A stretch of DNA of 64,000 bases, from positions 1 through 64,000 of the forward strand of contig CAYIYZ010000009.1 of assembly GCA_964367935.1 (NCBI GenBank). Direction: 5' to 3'. The notes beneath the pieces were generated by a model, which ran no database searches, was not told where the DNA came from, and saw nothing but the letters and a program-made list of their open reading frames with translations. The position numbers were made by a program, and so were the translations under genes. This stretch comes from Scatomorpha sp964367935 (GTDB taxonomy: Bacteria; Bacillota; Clostridia; Oscillospirales; Oscillospiraceae). This document shows positions 19,174 through 26,707 of the stretch, in pieces; the first letter of the stretch is position 1, and each line of letters starts with the position of its first letter.

Positions 19174-20245
19174 CACTGTCACCAACGCCTAAGTCCACTT
19201 GGAAGTCATTTGAGAATTTTGCGGCATCTCTGTAAAGTCTCTCAAGATACTCGAGTGATTTCTTTAGATTGCCGATTTCCTCATCATTCAGCACTAATTC
19301 CATACGCATCATCGCAAGTTCTCTATTGAGAGCTAAAATATCTTCTTTGTAACTTTTCATTACCATCTGAGCGTATTGGGTGTCCTTCTGAGCAGACAAT
19401 ATTATCTCACGTATTACCACATTCAGCTTCGCGCCGTTACTAAGAGCTATTTTAGGATTGCTCTTGACTAACAAATGGAATACACCAGCAACAGCTCCAC
19501 CACCAGCCGTCCCAATAAGTGCACCGCCGCCTACGATAGTGGCTACACCACCTGCCATGCCCAAACCGCCAACAGCTATTGCGCCGCCTCCAAAATATGC
19601 TAAAGCAGCAGATGTCAGCGCCGCACCATGCAATCCCGCAAACGCTCCTCCTGCAAGACCTACGGCTATTGGCCCTGCAAACACACCTGCCATTGCCGCC
19701 GCCAAGCCTGCAGCCGCAACGACCATGAGTCCTTGTATTATCCTATTTTTTATCTTATCCGTTCCTACATCAAGCATTTTCTCATATGAATCCTTGTACC
19801 GTTCCACTGTCTCTGCTGAGCATTCACCAACTTCTGTACAGAAGAACTTGAGCTTCTCAATCTGCTCTTCGTACTTTAATTTAGAGTACTCCTTATTGCT
19901 GTCATCTTCTTCATCTACGGGAAAATACGGCTCAAAAGTTACTGCCTCTAAAATAATCAGGTGAAGCCATGTTTTCGTTTCGGTCGTGCTTAGCTCAGTC
20001 TTAAATGCACACACAAGCTCCGTAAAAGATTCAATCAGGCCTTGCTCTTTTACGACCGTTGTCCTCTGCAAATAATCCGCCCAATTAGTGAGCCATTGTT
20101 TCTTTAGCTCCCCTTTTTCATCAGACTTCGTGCCCACTATGTCTTGCTGTGTCAAAAAGTACTCAAGTGAGAAAAGGAATACTGTCTGCTTTTCTGTCAA
20201 TCCAAACGCTGATAATACGTCAAAATTCTGTTGTGTTGTTTCCAT
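19166..20245 (-). CDS. Glycine-zipper membrane protein, first gene of the unit
   Basis: A 359-residue protein with three parts. Residues 1-165 are soluble and helical. Residues 171-260 are an almost unbroken Gly/Ala-rich hydrophobic stretch with repeated small-residue spacing (GLAGGAFAG, GGGAIAVGGLGMAGG), as in glycine-zipper or pore-forming segments. Residues 295-345 form a coiled coil. I know no named family for it. AAAGGAG precedes the ATG. The layout (soluble sensor-like head, oligomerising membrane zipper, coiled coil) resembles membrane-disrupting effectors of abortive-infection systems, which is inference only. It is coupled to the next gene by overlap and has its own promoter about 90-115 bases upstream. 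Confidence 0.75.
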   Translation of the reverse strand: METTQQNFDVLSAFGLTEKQTVFLFSLEYFLTQQDIVGTKSDEKGELKKQWLTNWADYLQRTTVVKEQGLIESFTELVCAFKTELSTTETKTWLHLIILEAVTFEPYFPVDEEDDSNKEYSKLKYEEQIEKLKFFCTEVGECSAETVERYKDSYEKMLDVGTDKIKNRIIQGLMVVAAAGLAAAMAGVFAGPIAVGLAGGAFAGLHGAALTSAALAYFGGGAIAVGGLGMAGGVATIVGGGALIGTAGGGAVAGVFHLLVKSNPKIALSNGAKLNVVIREIILSAQKDTQYAQMVMKSYKEDILALNRELAMMRMELVLNDEEIGNLKKSLEYLERLYRDAAKFSNDFQVDLGVGDSDE

Positions 20246-20279
20246 GTTTTTCTCCTTTCTTCGTTCTGTCTCACATACA

Positions 20280-20289
20280 CGACCGGTCG
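20280..20289. promoter_or_regulatory. 10-base palindrome in the leader of the three-gene unit
   Basis: CGACCGGTCG is a perfect palindrome located between the promoter at 20333 and the start codon at 20245. It could be an operator, but a 10-base palindrome can arise by chance. Confidence 0.3.
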
Positions 20290-20332
20290 ATTTAGCTAAT
20301 TTTTCTCATGCCGTCCTCCGATGTGCTATGAT

Positions 20333-20361
20333 ATTTTACCATAAACTTGCACTTTCAGCAA
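20333..20361 (-). promoter_or_regulatory. Promoter of the three-gene unit
   Basis: On the minus strand TTGCTG (20361-20356) and TAAAAT (20338-20333) are separated by 17 bases. The leader to the ATG at 20245 is about 80 bases. Confidence 0.5.
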
Positions 20362-20432
20362 CAATTGGTCATAAGGTTAGCGAAACTTAGGGGTGCAGTT
20401 TTAGTTTTAGTAAATTGTATCAAAAAATATGA

Positions 20433-20470
20433 GGGCACAGTAGCAACAATCGGCTACCACGCCCTTTTTT
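20433..20470. terminator. Terminator-like hairpin
   Basis: GGGCACAGTAGC (20433-20444) can pair with GCTACCACGCCC (20453-20464) except for a 3x3 internal loop, with TTTTTT on the plus side and a T run on the minus side. It separates the broken nuclease-like gene from the three-gene unit. The rest of the 20362-20537 gap shows nothing else. Confidence 0.5.
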
Positions 20471-20537
20471 CGGGTTCAGTTGTTTTCCTATCTGATGTAG
20501 TAGCAGTGATTGCATGTGCAATTCAATTCAGCTCTTA

Positions 20538-20672
20538 TCAGCATTTCAGCTCTACAATAGCTTTAAGTGTGATTAATTCTTCATACAGTGCAACTACAGA
20601 CACAATATTATAGTCGAAACTATTTCTTTTTACATAGTAAATATCATTATTTATATTATCATAGTGTTTCAT
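20538..20672 (-). CDS. Possible 44-residue ORF
   Basis: A short frame starting with ATG at 20672, overlapping the last codon of the broken gene upstream, with a weak GAG ribosome site. It encodes a mixed-charge peptide with a short hydrophobic stretch (NIVSVVALYEEL) and stops at 20538. There is no recognised family. It may be coding debris of the truncated gene in a shifted frame or simply noise. Confidence 0.2.
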   Translation of the reverse strand: MKHYDNINNDIYYVKRNSFDYNIVSVVALYEELITLKAIVELKC

Positions 20673-21094
20673 GTATACACTCTTGCTGTTGTGCCACTAC
20701 ACGATAATAGGTCAATTTTACCCGCCTTATCGTCGCCGACACCTTTGAGTGGAACTTGATAATCTAATATGATTCCTATTTCATCAAACATAAAGTTGCG
20801 ATATTTAGACATACAAAACATGTCTTTCGCAATTATCTCTTCCTCACGGTTAGAATCAGACGAAGAAACTCCATCATGACTTTCTACTTTATAACTGCTT
20901 TGCCTTAGTATGGTTGGAATACCCTTTAGTTTATCGATATTATCACAAAGGTACTCTGCTATGACCTCCGTATACAGCTCATCGGTATCAGAAGTCTTCC
21001 CACGATAGTTAGCGCACTCTATATTGTAAAAACTCGGCATATCATTGATACCCTCTTCTACCTTAATGAGTATTTCTTTTCGTGTGTATGACAT
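20669..21094 (-). pseudogene. Truncated PD-(D/E)XK-like nuclease
   Basis: About 141 residues with a helical N-terminus (MPSFYNIECANYRG), a SNREEEIIAK helix and then GKIDLLS near the end. This order (Glu-bearing helix, then a GxIDLL strand) is that of PD-(D/E)XK nuclease-like proteins in which the catalytic ELK strand should follow about ten residues later. The frame stops just before that strand, so the core is incomplete and the gene is called broken. The ATG at 21094 with upstream GAGGTG is preferred over GTG 21100. It is separated from the WG-repeat gene by about 170 bases. Confidence 0.55.
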
Positions 21095-21263
21095 GTCCAC
21101 ACCTCACTTTACTTTTTTAGCGTTCGTAAAATCCGCTTTATACATACTGCATAGTAGCTCAATCAATTTCAATATGTTCTAATCAAAATATTCGGTTCTA
21201 TCTAGTAGCTGATGCACTTAATCGTCGCAGCCACACCTTATGCACTCTGCTGCATGTTTTTAG

Positions 21264-21917
21264 CTATTCGACTTGCTTTATTTCAATAATGCCCCATTTT
21301 CCGTCCCTCTTTACACATACAATTCTATCAGGTTCTATTCTGATTTCCGTATAAAAGGGTGGCAAAATCTCTTTTCCTGTGGCATCAATAACACCCAATC
21401 TATCATTCAGGCGAACCAATATGATATCTTTACTGAGCGGGTATGCCTCTTGATAGTGTGGCTCAACGAGCATTTCGCATGTCTCTTCAGAAAAGATCCC
21501 CCACCTTTCACCAATACGCACAGCATTCAGTTTATCGTGACCAGTCCAAATATCATCAAAGTTTAAATCGGTCAAAGCTTCACCGTCTTCGTTTAATAAA
21601 TGGTACTTCCCATCTCTTATTCCCCAAAAGCCACTGTATGAAGGCATTACGCTTTCGTCATATACACATGGAATAACTGTATTCCCGCTTCTGTCAATAA
21701 TTCCGTGCAACCCATTTAACTCAACATATATAATATCATTGTCATACGAGCGGTCTATTGAGTCATAAATCAAAGGGATAACTTCATGCCCATTCTTGTC
21801 TACAAATCCCCACAATTCATATTTTGATGCCATGATAAGCCCGTCACTGCAGACATATAAATCATCAAAATACATCTGACACGGTGTATGCACGGTAATC
21901 TCTGTCTTTCTTGCCAT
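21264..21917 (-). CDS. WG-repeat protein
   Basis: A 217-residue protein with five or six WG-type beta repeats: ELWGFVDKNGHEVIP (near residue 34), GLHGIIDRSGNTVIP, GFWGIRDGKYHLLNEDG, ERWGIFSEETCEML, DRLGVIDATGKEILP and GKWGIIE. Such repeats form beta-propeller-like folds that often bind proteins. No signal peptide is present, so it is cytoplasmic. The start has an AGGAGGG site. It follows the nuclease gene by 17 bases and is likely the last gene of the WYL-nuclease operon, perhaps as an inhibitor or sensor; that role is a guess. Confidence 0.85.
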   Translation of the reverse strand: MARKTEITVHTPCQMYFDDLYVCSDGLIMASKYELWGFVDKNGHEVIPLIYDSIDRSYDNDIIYVELNGLHGIIDRSGNTVIPCVYDESVMPSYSGFWGIRDGKYHLLNEDGEALTDLNFDDIWTGHDKLNAVRIGERWGIFSEETCEMLVEPHYQEAYPLSKDIILVRLNDRLGVIDATGKEILPPFYTEIRIEPDRIVCVKRDGKWGIIEIKQVE

Positions 21918-21934
21918 AATTGTGCCCTCCTATT

Positions 21935-23182
21935 TCACTGTTTCAGCTCCAGTAATTCATTTACTCTTTTTGCGGCCAAATCCGTAAATGTGTCAAATTT
22001 GCTCTTATCATAGAGCTCATAGTATGCTTCGTTAAACTGCTTGAAATTCGGACAACTCTCAGCAGTGTTATTCGGCAGATACTCCCAAGTTGCCCACCAA
22101 CTATCCAAACGCGGATCCAAGTTTAATATTGATTTGATTTCATCGTTCGTCAAAGCAAACTTTTCCCGAAGTCCATTTGTGGGGCAAGCATACCCAATAA
22201 AAATACGCCAATCTATCTCCACGCGCACCCAAACGTCGACCTCAGGCTTCACTGAGCTCTTGCAGATGTAGCTTATGCCCGGACAAGTGCTTTTTTGTTG
22301 GTCATAATAAGTTGTGGCTAATTTAGCTTTCTCGTGTTCATAATCATACTTATTTTTTAATTTTTCCAAGCCATAATTTGACCGAAGTTTTTCTTCTATC
22401 GACTGAAACAGTCGAATAATCAAGTCGGTTTGTGCCACTTTCAGTGTTTTCTGAATTTGTACTGCACTTTTCATCTGCTCCGGCGACGATGATAGTAACT
22501 CTTTAATTTCCATTTCTTGTTTATCCTCCATTTTATTGGTAATTTTGCGTATAGCACTCATAAATTGCTGAATCACCTCTCTGATTGCTGCAATTTTGAT
22601 GGTGGCTCCTTGTTTCAGACAATGGTCGAGCCAATCCAGAATATCTTCCCCAAAGGAAATTGTCTTGACTGCAGCATCTCCGTCAGCGACCTCTTGTTTT
22701 GTGAGGTCTGCCGCACTGTATTCACTCGGCAGAGTGCCGAATAGAGTGAGGTAATAGATGACTGGCTCAACTTTATCTCGCCTTTTAGCCTCTGCAAAGT
22801 AGTCATAGCACTGTTTTGCCTGTTCAGCTGCATAGATTTTCACCTCAATAGGGATAAATCGATTGGCTGTTTCAATTACCAAATCTATTCTTCTACTGTC
22901 GTCAATTCGATATTCCCGGTGCACTCGTGCGGCCTCAAGCTCTGCATCACTCAACGAAATATTGAGTACTTTCTCAACAAACAAACTCAGATATAGACTT
23001 CCTTGGTGATGACTACCCTTGGGCGATAGTAGTTCATGCAACACACGGCAAATTGTAGTTTCATCATAGGCTATATTGGCTATATCAAATATGTTGAAAT
23101 ATCCACCGGTTTGTTTATTCAACAAATCGTACTTCTGTGAACATACAGAAACCTTTGTTAGCAGTAGTTGTTCTATCATCAT
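21935..23182 (-). CDS. PD-(D/E)XK nuclease superfamily protein
   Basis: A 415-residue protein. The N-terminal half has the layout of the PDDEXK_4 family: FNIFDIANIAYDE, an HxG-type segment before the core (SHHQGSLYL), then the catalytic strand pair RIDLVIE and FIPIEVKIYA (about residues 95-115), giving D...EVK as metal ligands, followed by QAKQCYDYF. The C-terminal half is helical and may recognise DNA or a partner. The ATG at 23182 is preferred because of AGGGAGG upstream and because it overlaps the stop of the 64-residue gene in ATGA fashion. It probably cuts nucleic acid in a defence role, since it is in an operon with a WYL regulator. The target is unknown. Confidence 0.85.
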   Translation of the reverse strand: MMIEQLLLTKVSVCSQKYDLLNKQTGGYFNIFDIANIAYDETTICRVLHELLSPKGSHHQGSLYLSLFVEKVLNISLSDAELEAARVHREYRIDDSRRIDLVIETANRFIPIEVKIYAAEQAKQCYDYFAEAKRRDKVEPVIYYLTLFGTLPSEYSAADLTKQEVADGDAAVKTISFGEDILDWLDHCLKQGATIKIAAIREVIQQFMSAIRKITNKMEDKQEMEIKELLSSSPEQMKSAVQIQKTLKVAQTDLIIRLFQSIEEKLRSNYGLEKLKNKYDYEHEKAKLATTYYDQQKSTCPGISYICKSSVKPEVDVWVRVEIDWRIFIGYACPTNGLREKFALTNDEIKSILNLDPRLDSWWATWEYLPNNTAESCPNFKQFNEAYYELYDKSKFDTFTDLAAKRVNELLELKQ

Positions 23183-23373
23183 ATATCCCTCCCTTTTACA
23201 TATTCGGGGCATTCACCGCCACTTAGTACACTCCCCAACTTAACATGTGGATAATATACGCAGATATCATCCCGCACAGTCACAACAAACTTGCAGGTCT
23301 TGCATGCCATGTCATCATTTTTTATACACCGTGTGGACTGTGCTTCGCTCTCAATTCTATCTTCGTAACTCAT
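23179..23373 (-). CDS. Small Cys-rich protein
   Basis: A 64-residue protein with five cysteines, including a CKTCKF pair (residues 24-27), a distal CVYYPH and a GGECPEY. It could bind zinc or a Fe-S cluster. A good ribosome site (AAAGGA, seven bases from ATG) and 4-base coupling with the nuclease gene support that it is real. It could be a cofactor, antitoxin or structural partner of the nuclease. I do not know a named family. Confidence 0.7.
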   Translation of the reverse strand: MSYEDRIESEAQSTRCIKNDDMACKTCKFVVTVRDDICVYYPHVKLGSVLSGGECPEYVKGRDI

Positions 23374-23405
23374 GGTTTTGTCCTTTCGTTTTTTGTAAAT
23401 TTATC

Positions 23406-24401
23406 TTACTCCCTAACCTCATACAGCTTTGTCATCGCTTGTAGCTTTTCCACCAAACTGTCACGCACAGATTGCGGTGATATCACTTTTAAATTGTCCG
23501 CATACTGCAGTAGCCAGAAAATGAGCCCCTCGCTTTCACCTATGACTATATGCGCTCTCAGTTTTTCGCCATGCGGAATGAAGCGAACACTCTCACCGAA
23601 ACGCTCCGTCAAATGGTCACAAGCGCTTGTCGAGACCTCCAAAACTAGCTTAATTTGCTCGCCCGAGAACCTGTACACACTGTTATTTACATAGTTTTGT
23701 AGCGCAATCTGTTCATCTTCGCCGTATATGTCTCTTATCGGCTTTCGTTTACTCTCGCATATGCTGACGGACTTCATTTTGCTGAGTCTGTAAAAGCTCA
23801 GATTGTCGTATTTATCATAGTTGCATATCAAAAAATACCCATCGTCTTGCCTCACGAGTGCATAGGGGTTTACGATGTAGCTACGCCCCTCTCGCCTTGC
23901 TTTCATGTTGCCCTCGCTGTCTGTGTCAGTGTATAAAAACTCGATTTTACGTTTTCGCCTTATGGCTTGTAGCACAGTGTCTATATTTATTTTCACGGAA
24001 CTGCTTTTTGTCCTACCCTCATTCTTTAGCGCTGTCGACGCTTTTAGGAGTTTTTTGCCACCGTCACTCGTCTGGTTTTGCAGCTTTGAAATGAGCTTAT
24101 CGCTATCACCGCTCGGCAAAAAGCTTGAACTGTTCACGGAGTCTATGAGTACTTTCAGCTCCCAATCCTCAAATTCCCTACTCGCCATGTAGTAGCCGAG
24201 TTTGTTGTCGGGCATGAGCATGATATCATAGCCCGCTTCCTCTGTAAGCATGTTTATGTCTCGACATATGGATTTTCGTTCTGCGCTTATACCGTACTTC
24301 TCAAGCTTCTTGGCTATCTGCAGAGCGGTGAGTGGGCTATCCTCATCCGTCTGTGAGAGTATCTCGAGGATACGCAGCATTTTAAGCTTTGCACTTGCCA
24401 T
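23406..24401 (-). CDS. WYL-domain transcriptional regulator
   Basis: A 331-residue regulator. Residues 5-60 are a winged helix-turn-helix of the DeoR/YafY type (TALQIAKKL, SAERKSICRDINML). Residues about 137-215 are a WYL domain: KRKIEFLY, then GYFLICNYD and NLSFYRLSKM, the strand carrying the ligand-contacting residues. A C-terminal extension (about 235-331) is as in BrxR/CapW-type proteins. It probably senses a nucleic acid or nucleotide ligand and represses its own operon with the downstream Cys protein, nuclease and WG gene. A 28-base palindrome next to its -10 box fits autoregulation. Confidence 0.88.
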   Translation of the reverse strand: MASAKLKMLRILEILSQTDEDSPLTALQIAKKLEKYGISAERKSICRDINMLTEEAGYDIMLMPDNKLGYYMASREFEDWELKVLIDSVNSSSFLPSGDSDKLISKLQNQTSDGGKKLLKASTALKNEGRTKSSSVKINIDTVLQAIRRKRKIEFLYTDTDSEGNMKARREGRSYIVNPYALVRQDDGYFLICNYDKYDNLSFYRLSKMKSVSICESKRKPIRDIYGEDEQIALQNYVNNSVYRFSGEQIKLVLEVSTSACDHLTERFGESVRFIPHGEKLRAHIVIGESEGLIFWLLQYADNLKVISPQSVRDSLVEKLQAMTKLYEVRE

Positions 24402-24430
24402 AATGTTTGCCCCTTTCTTGTTATAGGTCC

Positions 24431-24469
24431 ATTATAGCATAGAACACATACCAATTGTGGTATATGTTC
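24431..24469 (-). promoter_or_regulatory. Promoter and 28-base palindromic operator of the WYL operon
   Basis: TGC followed by TATAAT (24436-24431 on the minus strand) is an extended -10. Immediately upstream lies an inverted repeat with 11-base arms (24442-24452 and 24459-24469, GAACACATACC and GGTATATGTTC), one mismatch and a 6-base centre. It covers the -35 region. This is the expected layout for autorepression by the WYL protein. Confidence 0.72.
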
Positions 24470-24671
24470 TGCCAGGTTTAATTTATTCGAATTGACCTTC
24501 TTCATCTTCACACCTACCGTCACGCACGATTTTCACACACTTCCCACACAGGTACGCATGAAACTCGAATGTTCTGCTGTATTGCATTCACATAACACAT
24601 CGTGTTATAATCGAGGCACAAAAAACCAATGCCTCACCATCTTTTCGTTAACCCGAACATTGATTTTTCAA

Positions 24672-24700
24672 TCATAATCACCCCCACTCACACATACACT
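24672..24700 (+). promoter_or_regulatory. Sigma-E-type promoter of spoIIID
   Basis: TCATAAT (24672-24678), a 14-base spacer and CATACACT (24693-24700) fit the mother-cell sigma-E pattern known from Bacillus (about KMATATT and CATACAHT). The same two boxes with the same spacing occur in copies A and B. Confidence 0.8.
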
Positions 24701-24746
24701 TTCATAACCCATATCTTAGGTAGGAGTGTTGTGTTTGAGGGCTAAC

Positions 24747-24983
24747 ATGGAAGAGAGAGCCGAAGGTCTGGCTCTGTACATGATTGAAAACCACACCACC
24801 GTTAGGGCCGCTGCCAAAAAATTCGGTATTAGTAAATCCACCGTACATAAAGATATAACCGAGCGTTTAGAGCACATTAACCCCGATCTTTACGCTGAGG
24901 TTCGTGAGATCTTAGACCTAAACAAAGCTGAACGCCACATCCGAGGCGGTCAGGCTACTCGTCGCAAATACAAAAAAGTCTAA
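24747..24983 (+). CDS. spoIIID: Sporulation transcription regulator SpoIIID
   Basis: A 78-residue DNA-binding protein that acts in the mother cell after sigma-E and before sigma-K. The helix-turn-helix is at about residues 18-36 (TVRAAAKKFGISKSTVHKD), followed by the family-typical ERL-INPDL segment, EVREILDLNKAERHIRGG and a basic tail ending in KYKKV. Length and motifs match the Bacillus protein (slightly over 90 residues) without its last dozen residues. The ATG at 24747 follows GAGGG by six bases; an in-frame upstream TTG would add only a few residues and lacks a site. It is monocistronic, with a sigma-E-type promoter and a strong terminator. It is the only complete one of three copies of the locus in this window. 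Confidence 0.95.
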   Translation: MEERAEGLALYMIENHTTVRAAAKKFGISKSTVHKDITERLEHINPDLYAEVREILDLNKAERHIRGGQATRRKYKKV

Positions 24984-24994
24984 TCTCATCCACA

Positions 24995-25023
24995 TAAAAT
25001 GCAGGTCGTTGACCTGCATTTTA
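24995..25023 (+). terminator. Terminator of spoIIID
   Basis: Thirteen-base perfect arms (24995-25007 and 25011-25023) with a 3-base loop and T-rich sequence following. Confidence 0.88.
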
Positions 25024-25135
25024 TACTTTTGTCCTTATATAATCTATGTTTGACACTTCCTTAATTCTCATGTAAAATAACTATATATTGATTTATAAAA
25101 ATTATGTGATTCGCAAAAAAATAGGGGGTAATATT

Positions 25136-25813
25136 ATGAAGAAGAATAGCATCCGCACCTTCCTTATTGTCTTCGCACTGCTCATATCCATTTTTACTCT
25201 TTCCGCTTGTGGTAGCGACGATAGTAGTGGCGGCCTCAAAGACGTCGTCGAAGATAATGGCGGTAGCCGCACTGACGACGATAGTGAAGGCGGCGGAAGA
25301 GTTGATGGAGATTCCACTTTCAGCCTCGTCGGCTACTGGACAAGAGAAAATGATGCCGACAGCCCCATGTACCACTTCACAAGCGAAGGCACCGTAAATG
25401 TCTACTTCGGCAACACAGGTAAACTAATGCTTGAAGCTGTTTATGAATGGGACTCTGACAATCAGTCCGGTGAACTTATCACCGGAGGTAACAGATTGCC
25501 GCTCGGCTTTTATGAAGGCAAACCCACACTGACAAGCGCAGACGGCACCTCAAGCTTCCTCTCCCGTATGACAGACGAAGATGGTGTCAACCTTATCGCT
25601 AAGGGGATGCAGCCCGACCCTACTCCTACTCCCGCTCCCATACAGCCCGACCCTTATTACAACAAATACAATGTCTACGACTCCTACTATGACTACATAG
25701 ATTGGTACGTCTATAACTACGGCGTGTACCCCTACTGGTTCTACCACGGCTACTACGGCTACTACGGTTACTATGGATACTACGGTTACTACGGTTACTA
25801 CTATTACTACTAA
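25136..25813 (+). CDS. Tyr/Gly-rich lipoprotein 1
   Basis: A 225-residue lipoprotein. The start at 25136 has GGGGGT upstream and opens a signal peptide ending in the lipobox LSAC (about residues 20-23). An acidic Gly/Ser linker follows. A globular domain (about 62-145) begins LVGYWTREN, contains HFTSEGTVNVYF and GNRLPLGFYEG, and is shared with the next protein. The C-terminus is a tail of about 54 residues with about 28 tyrosines, ending in five GYY repeats and a run of Tyr. No known enzyme fold is seen. It is the first gene of an operon with two arylsulfotransferase-like genes, so the exposed tyrosines may be sulfate acceptors; this is inference. A structural or adhesive role for the Tyr/Gly tail is the alternative. 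Confidence 0.85.
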   Translation: MKKNSIRTFLIVFALLISIFTLSACGSDDSSGGLKDVVEDNGGSRTDDDSEGGGRVDGDSTFSLVGYWTRENDADSPMYHFTSEGTVNVYFGNTGKLMLEAVYEWDSDNQSGELITGGNRLPLGFYEGKPTLTSADGTSSFLSRMTDEDGVNLIAKGMQPDPTPTPAPIQPDPYYNKYNVYDSYYDYIDWYVYNYGVYPYWFYHGYYGYYGYYGYYGYYGYYYYY

Positions 25814-25853
25814 TTTTTCCTAACTCGAGGACTTATTGTTTGGGAGTGATTAT

Positions 25854-26690
25854 ATGAAAAAATTACACTTTTTTCTTAGTATTTCTTTGCTACTAACGCT
25901 ATTGTTACTCAGCGCTTGCGATTCAGCGCCGCCTGTATCCACAGACGATAATTCGACAAACAACAGTGCAAGCACTACACCCACCGTTACAATCAGTCCA
26001 AGAGTAGACAACGATGCTATCAGCACTCCGTCCTCTGCTCCCATTGCCGGCGAACTTGAGCAGAACGATGATACATACAGCCTTATAGGCTACTGGACAA
26101 AGGATGATCCGAATAGTCCCCTGTATCACTTCACTGATGACAACGCTGTCCATGTATACTTCATGTCCGATGGCAGATTGATGCTTGAAGCTGTATACAA
26201 CTGGGATGATAGCGAATTGGACGGACTTTTAATTTCAGGCGGTAACCGCCTGCCCTTAGGCTTTTCCGATGGTCATCCAACACTCACAAGTTCCGATGGA
26301 TCTGTAAGCGAGCTTATACCCTATGACGATGGAGCCGCCTCAGACCTTATAGAAGCCGGTAAAAATATAGTAGAAGAACACCCGAACAGCAATGATACTA
26401 CTCCCAAATACAACTTCTACCACGATTGGTCGGGTGATTACTACTACAATTATGATTACTACTATTATTGGGACGACTATGACGATTGGTTCAATCACTA
26501 CTACGGCTATGATTACTACTACGGCTATGATTACTACGGCTATTATGATTACGATGAACTGTTAGAGTTATACTACAACTACCTGTTCTGGTACCTCGAT
26601 TACTACGGTAACATCCCCTATTGGTGGTACCTAAATAACGGCTACGTCGGGGATGGTTACGGCAACTACTATAACTATGTTTACTTCTAA
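25854..26690 (+). CDS. Tyr/Asp-rich lipoprotein 2
   Basis: A 278-residue lipoprotein, paralogous to the preceding one. Signal peptide with lipobox LLSAC (about residues 17-21), Ser/Thr-rich linker, then the shared domain (IGYWTKDDP, HFTDDNAVHVYF, GNRLPLGFSDG). The C-terminal tail of about 90 residues has about 37 tyrosines, many next to aspartate (for example DYYYNYDYYYYWDDYDDW). Acidic residues beside Tyr are what eukaryotic tyrosylprotein sulfotransferases favour; whether the bacterial enzyme has that preference is unknown. GGGAGTG precedes the ATG at 25854. It lies 40 bases after the first lipoprotein and 17 before the first sulfotransferase gene. The shared middle domain is not recognised. 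Confidence 0.85.
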   Translation: MKKLHFFLSISLLLTLLLLSACDSAPPVSTDDNSTNNSASTTPTVTISPRVDNDAISTPSSAPIAGELEQNDDTYSLIGYWTKDDPNSPLYHFTDDNAVHVYFMSDGRLMLEAVYNWDDSELDGLLISGGNRLPLGFSDGHPTLTSSDGSVSELIPYDDGAASDLIEAGKNIVEEHPNSNDTTPKYNFYHDWSGDYYYNYDYYYYWDDYDDWFNHYYGYDYYYGYDYYGYYDYDELLELYYNYLFWYLDYYGNIPYWWYLNNGYVGDGYGNYYNYVYF

Positions 26691-26707
26691 AAGATCAGGA
26701 GATGCAC

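Noticed and set aside
24995..25023. Hairpin after spoIIID as a recombination (attachment) site
   Set aside because: Perfect short stem with T run is fully explained as a terminator.
25741..25812. GYY-coding repeat as a CRISPR or tandem non-coding repeat
   Set aside because: The 9-base periodicity is in frame, varies by synonymous codons and continues to the stop codon, so it is coding.
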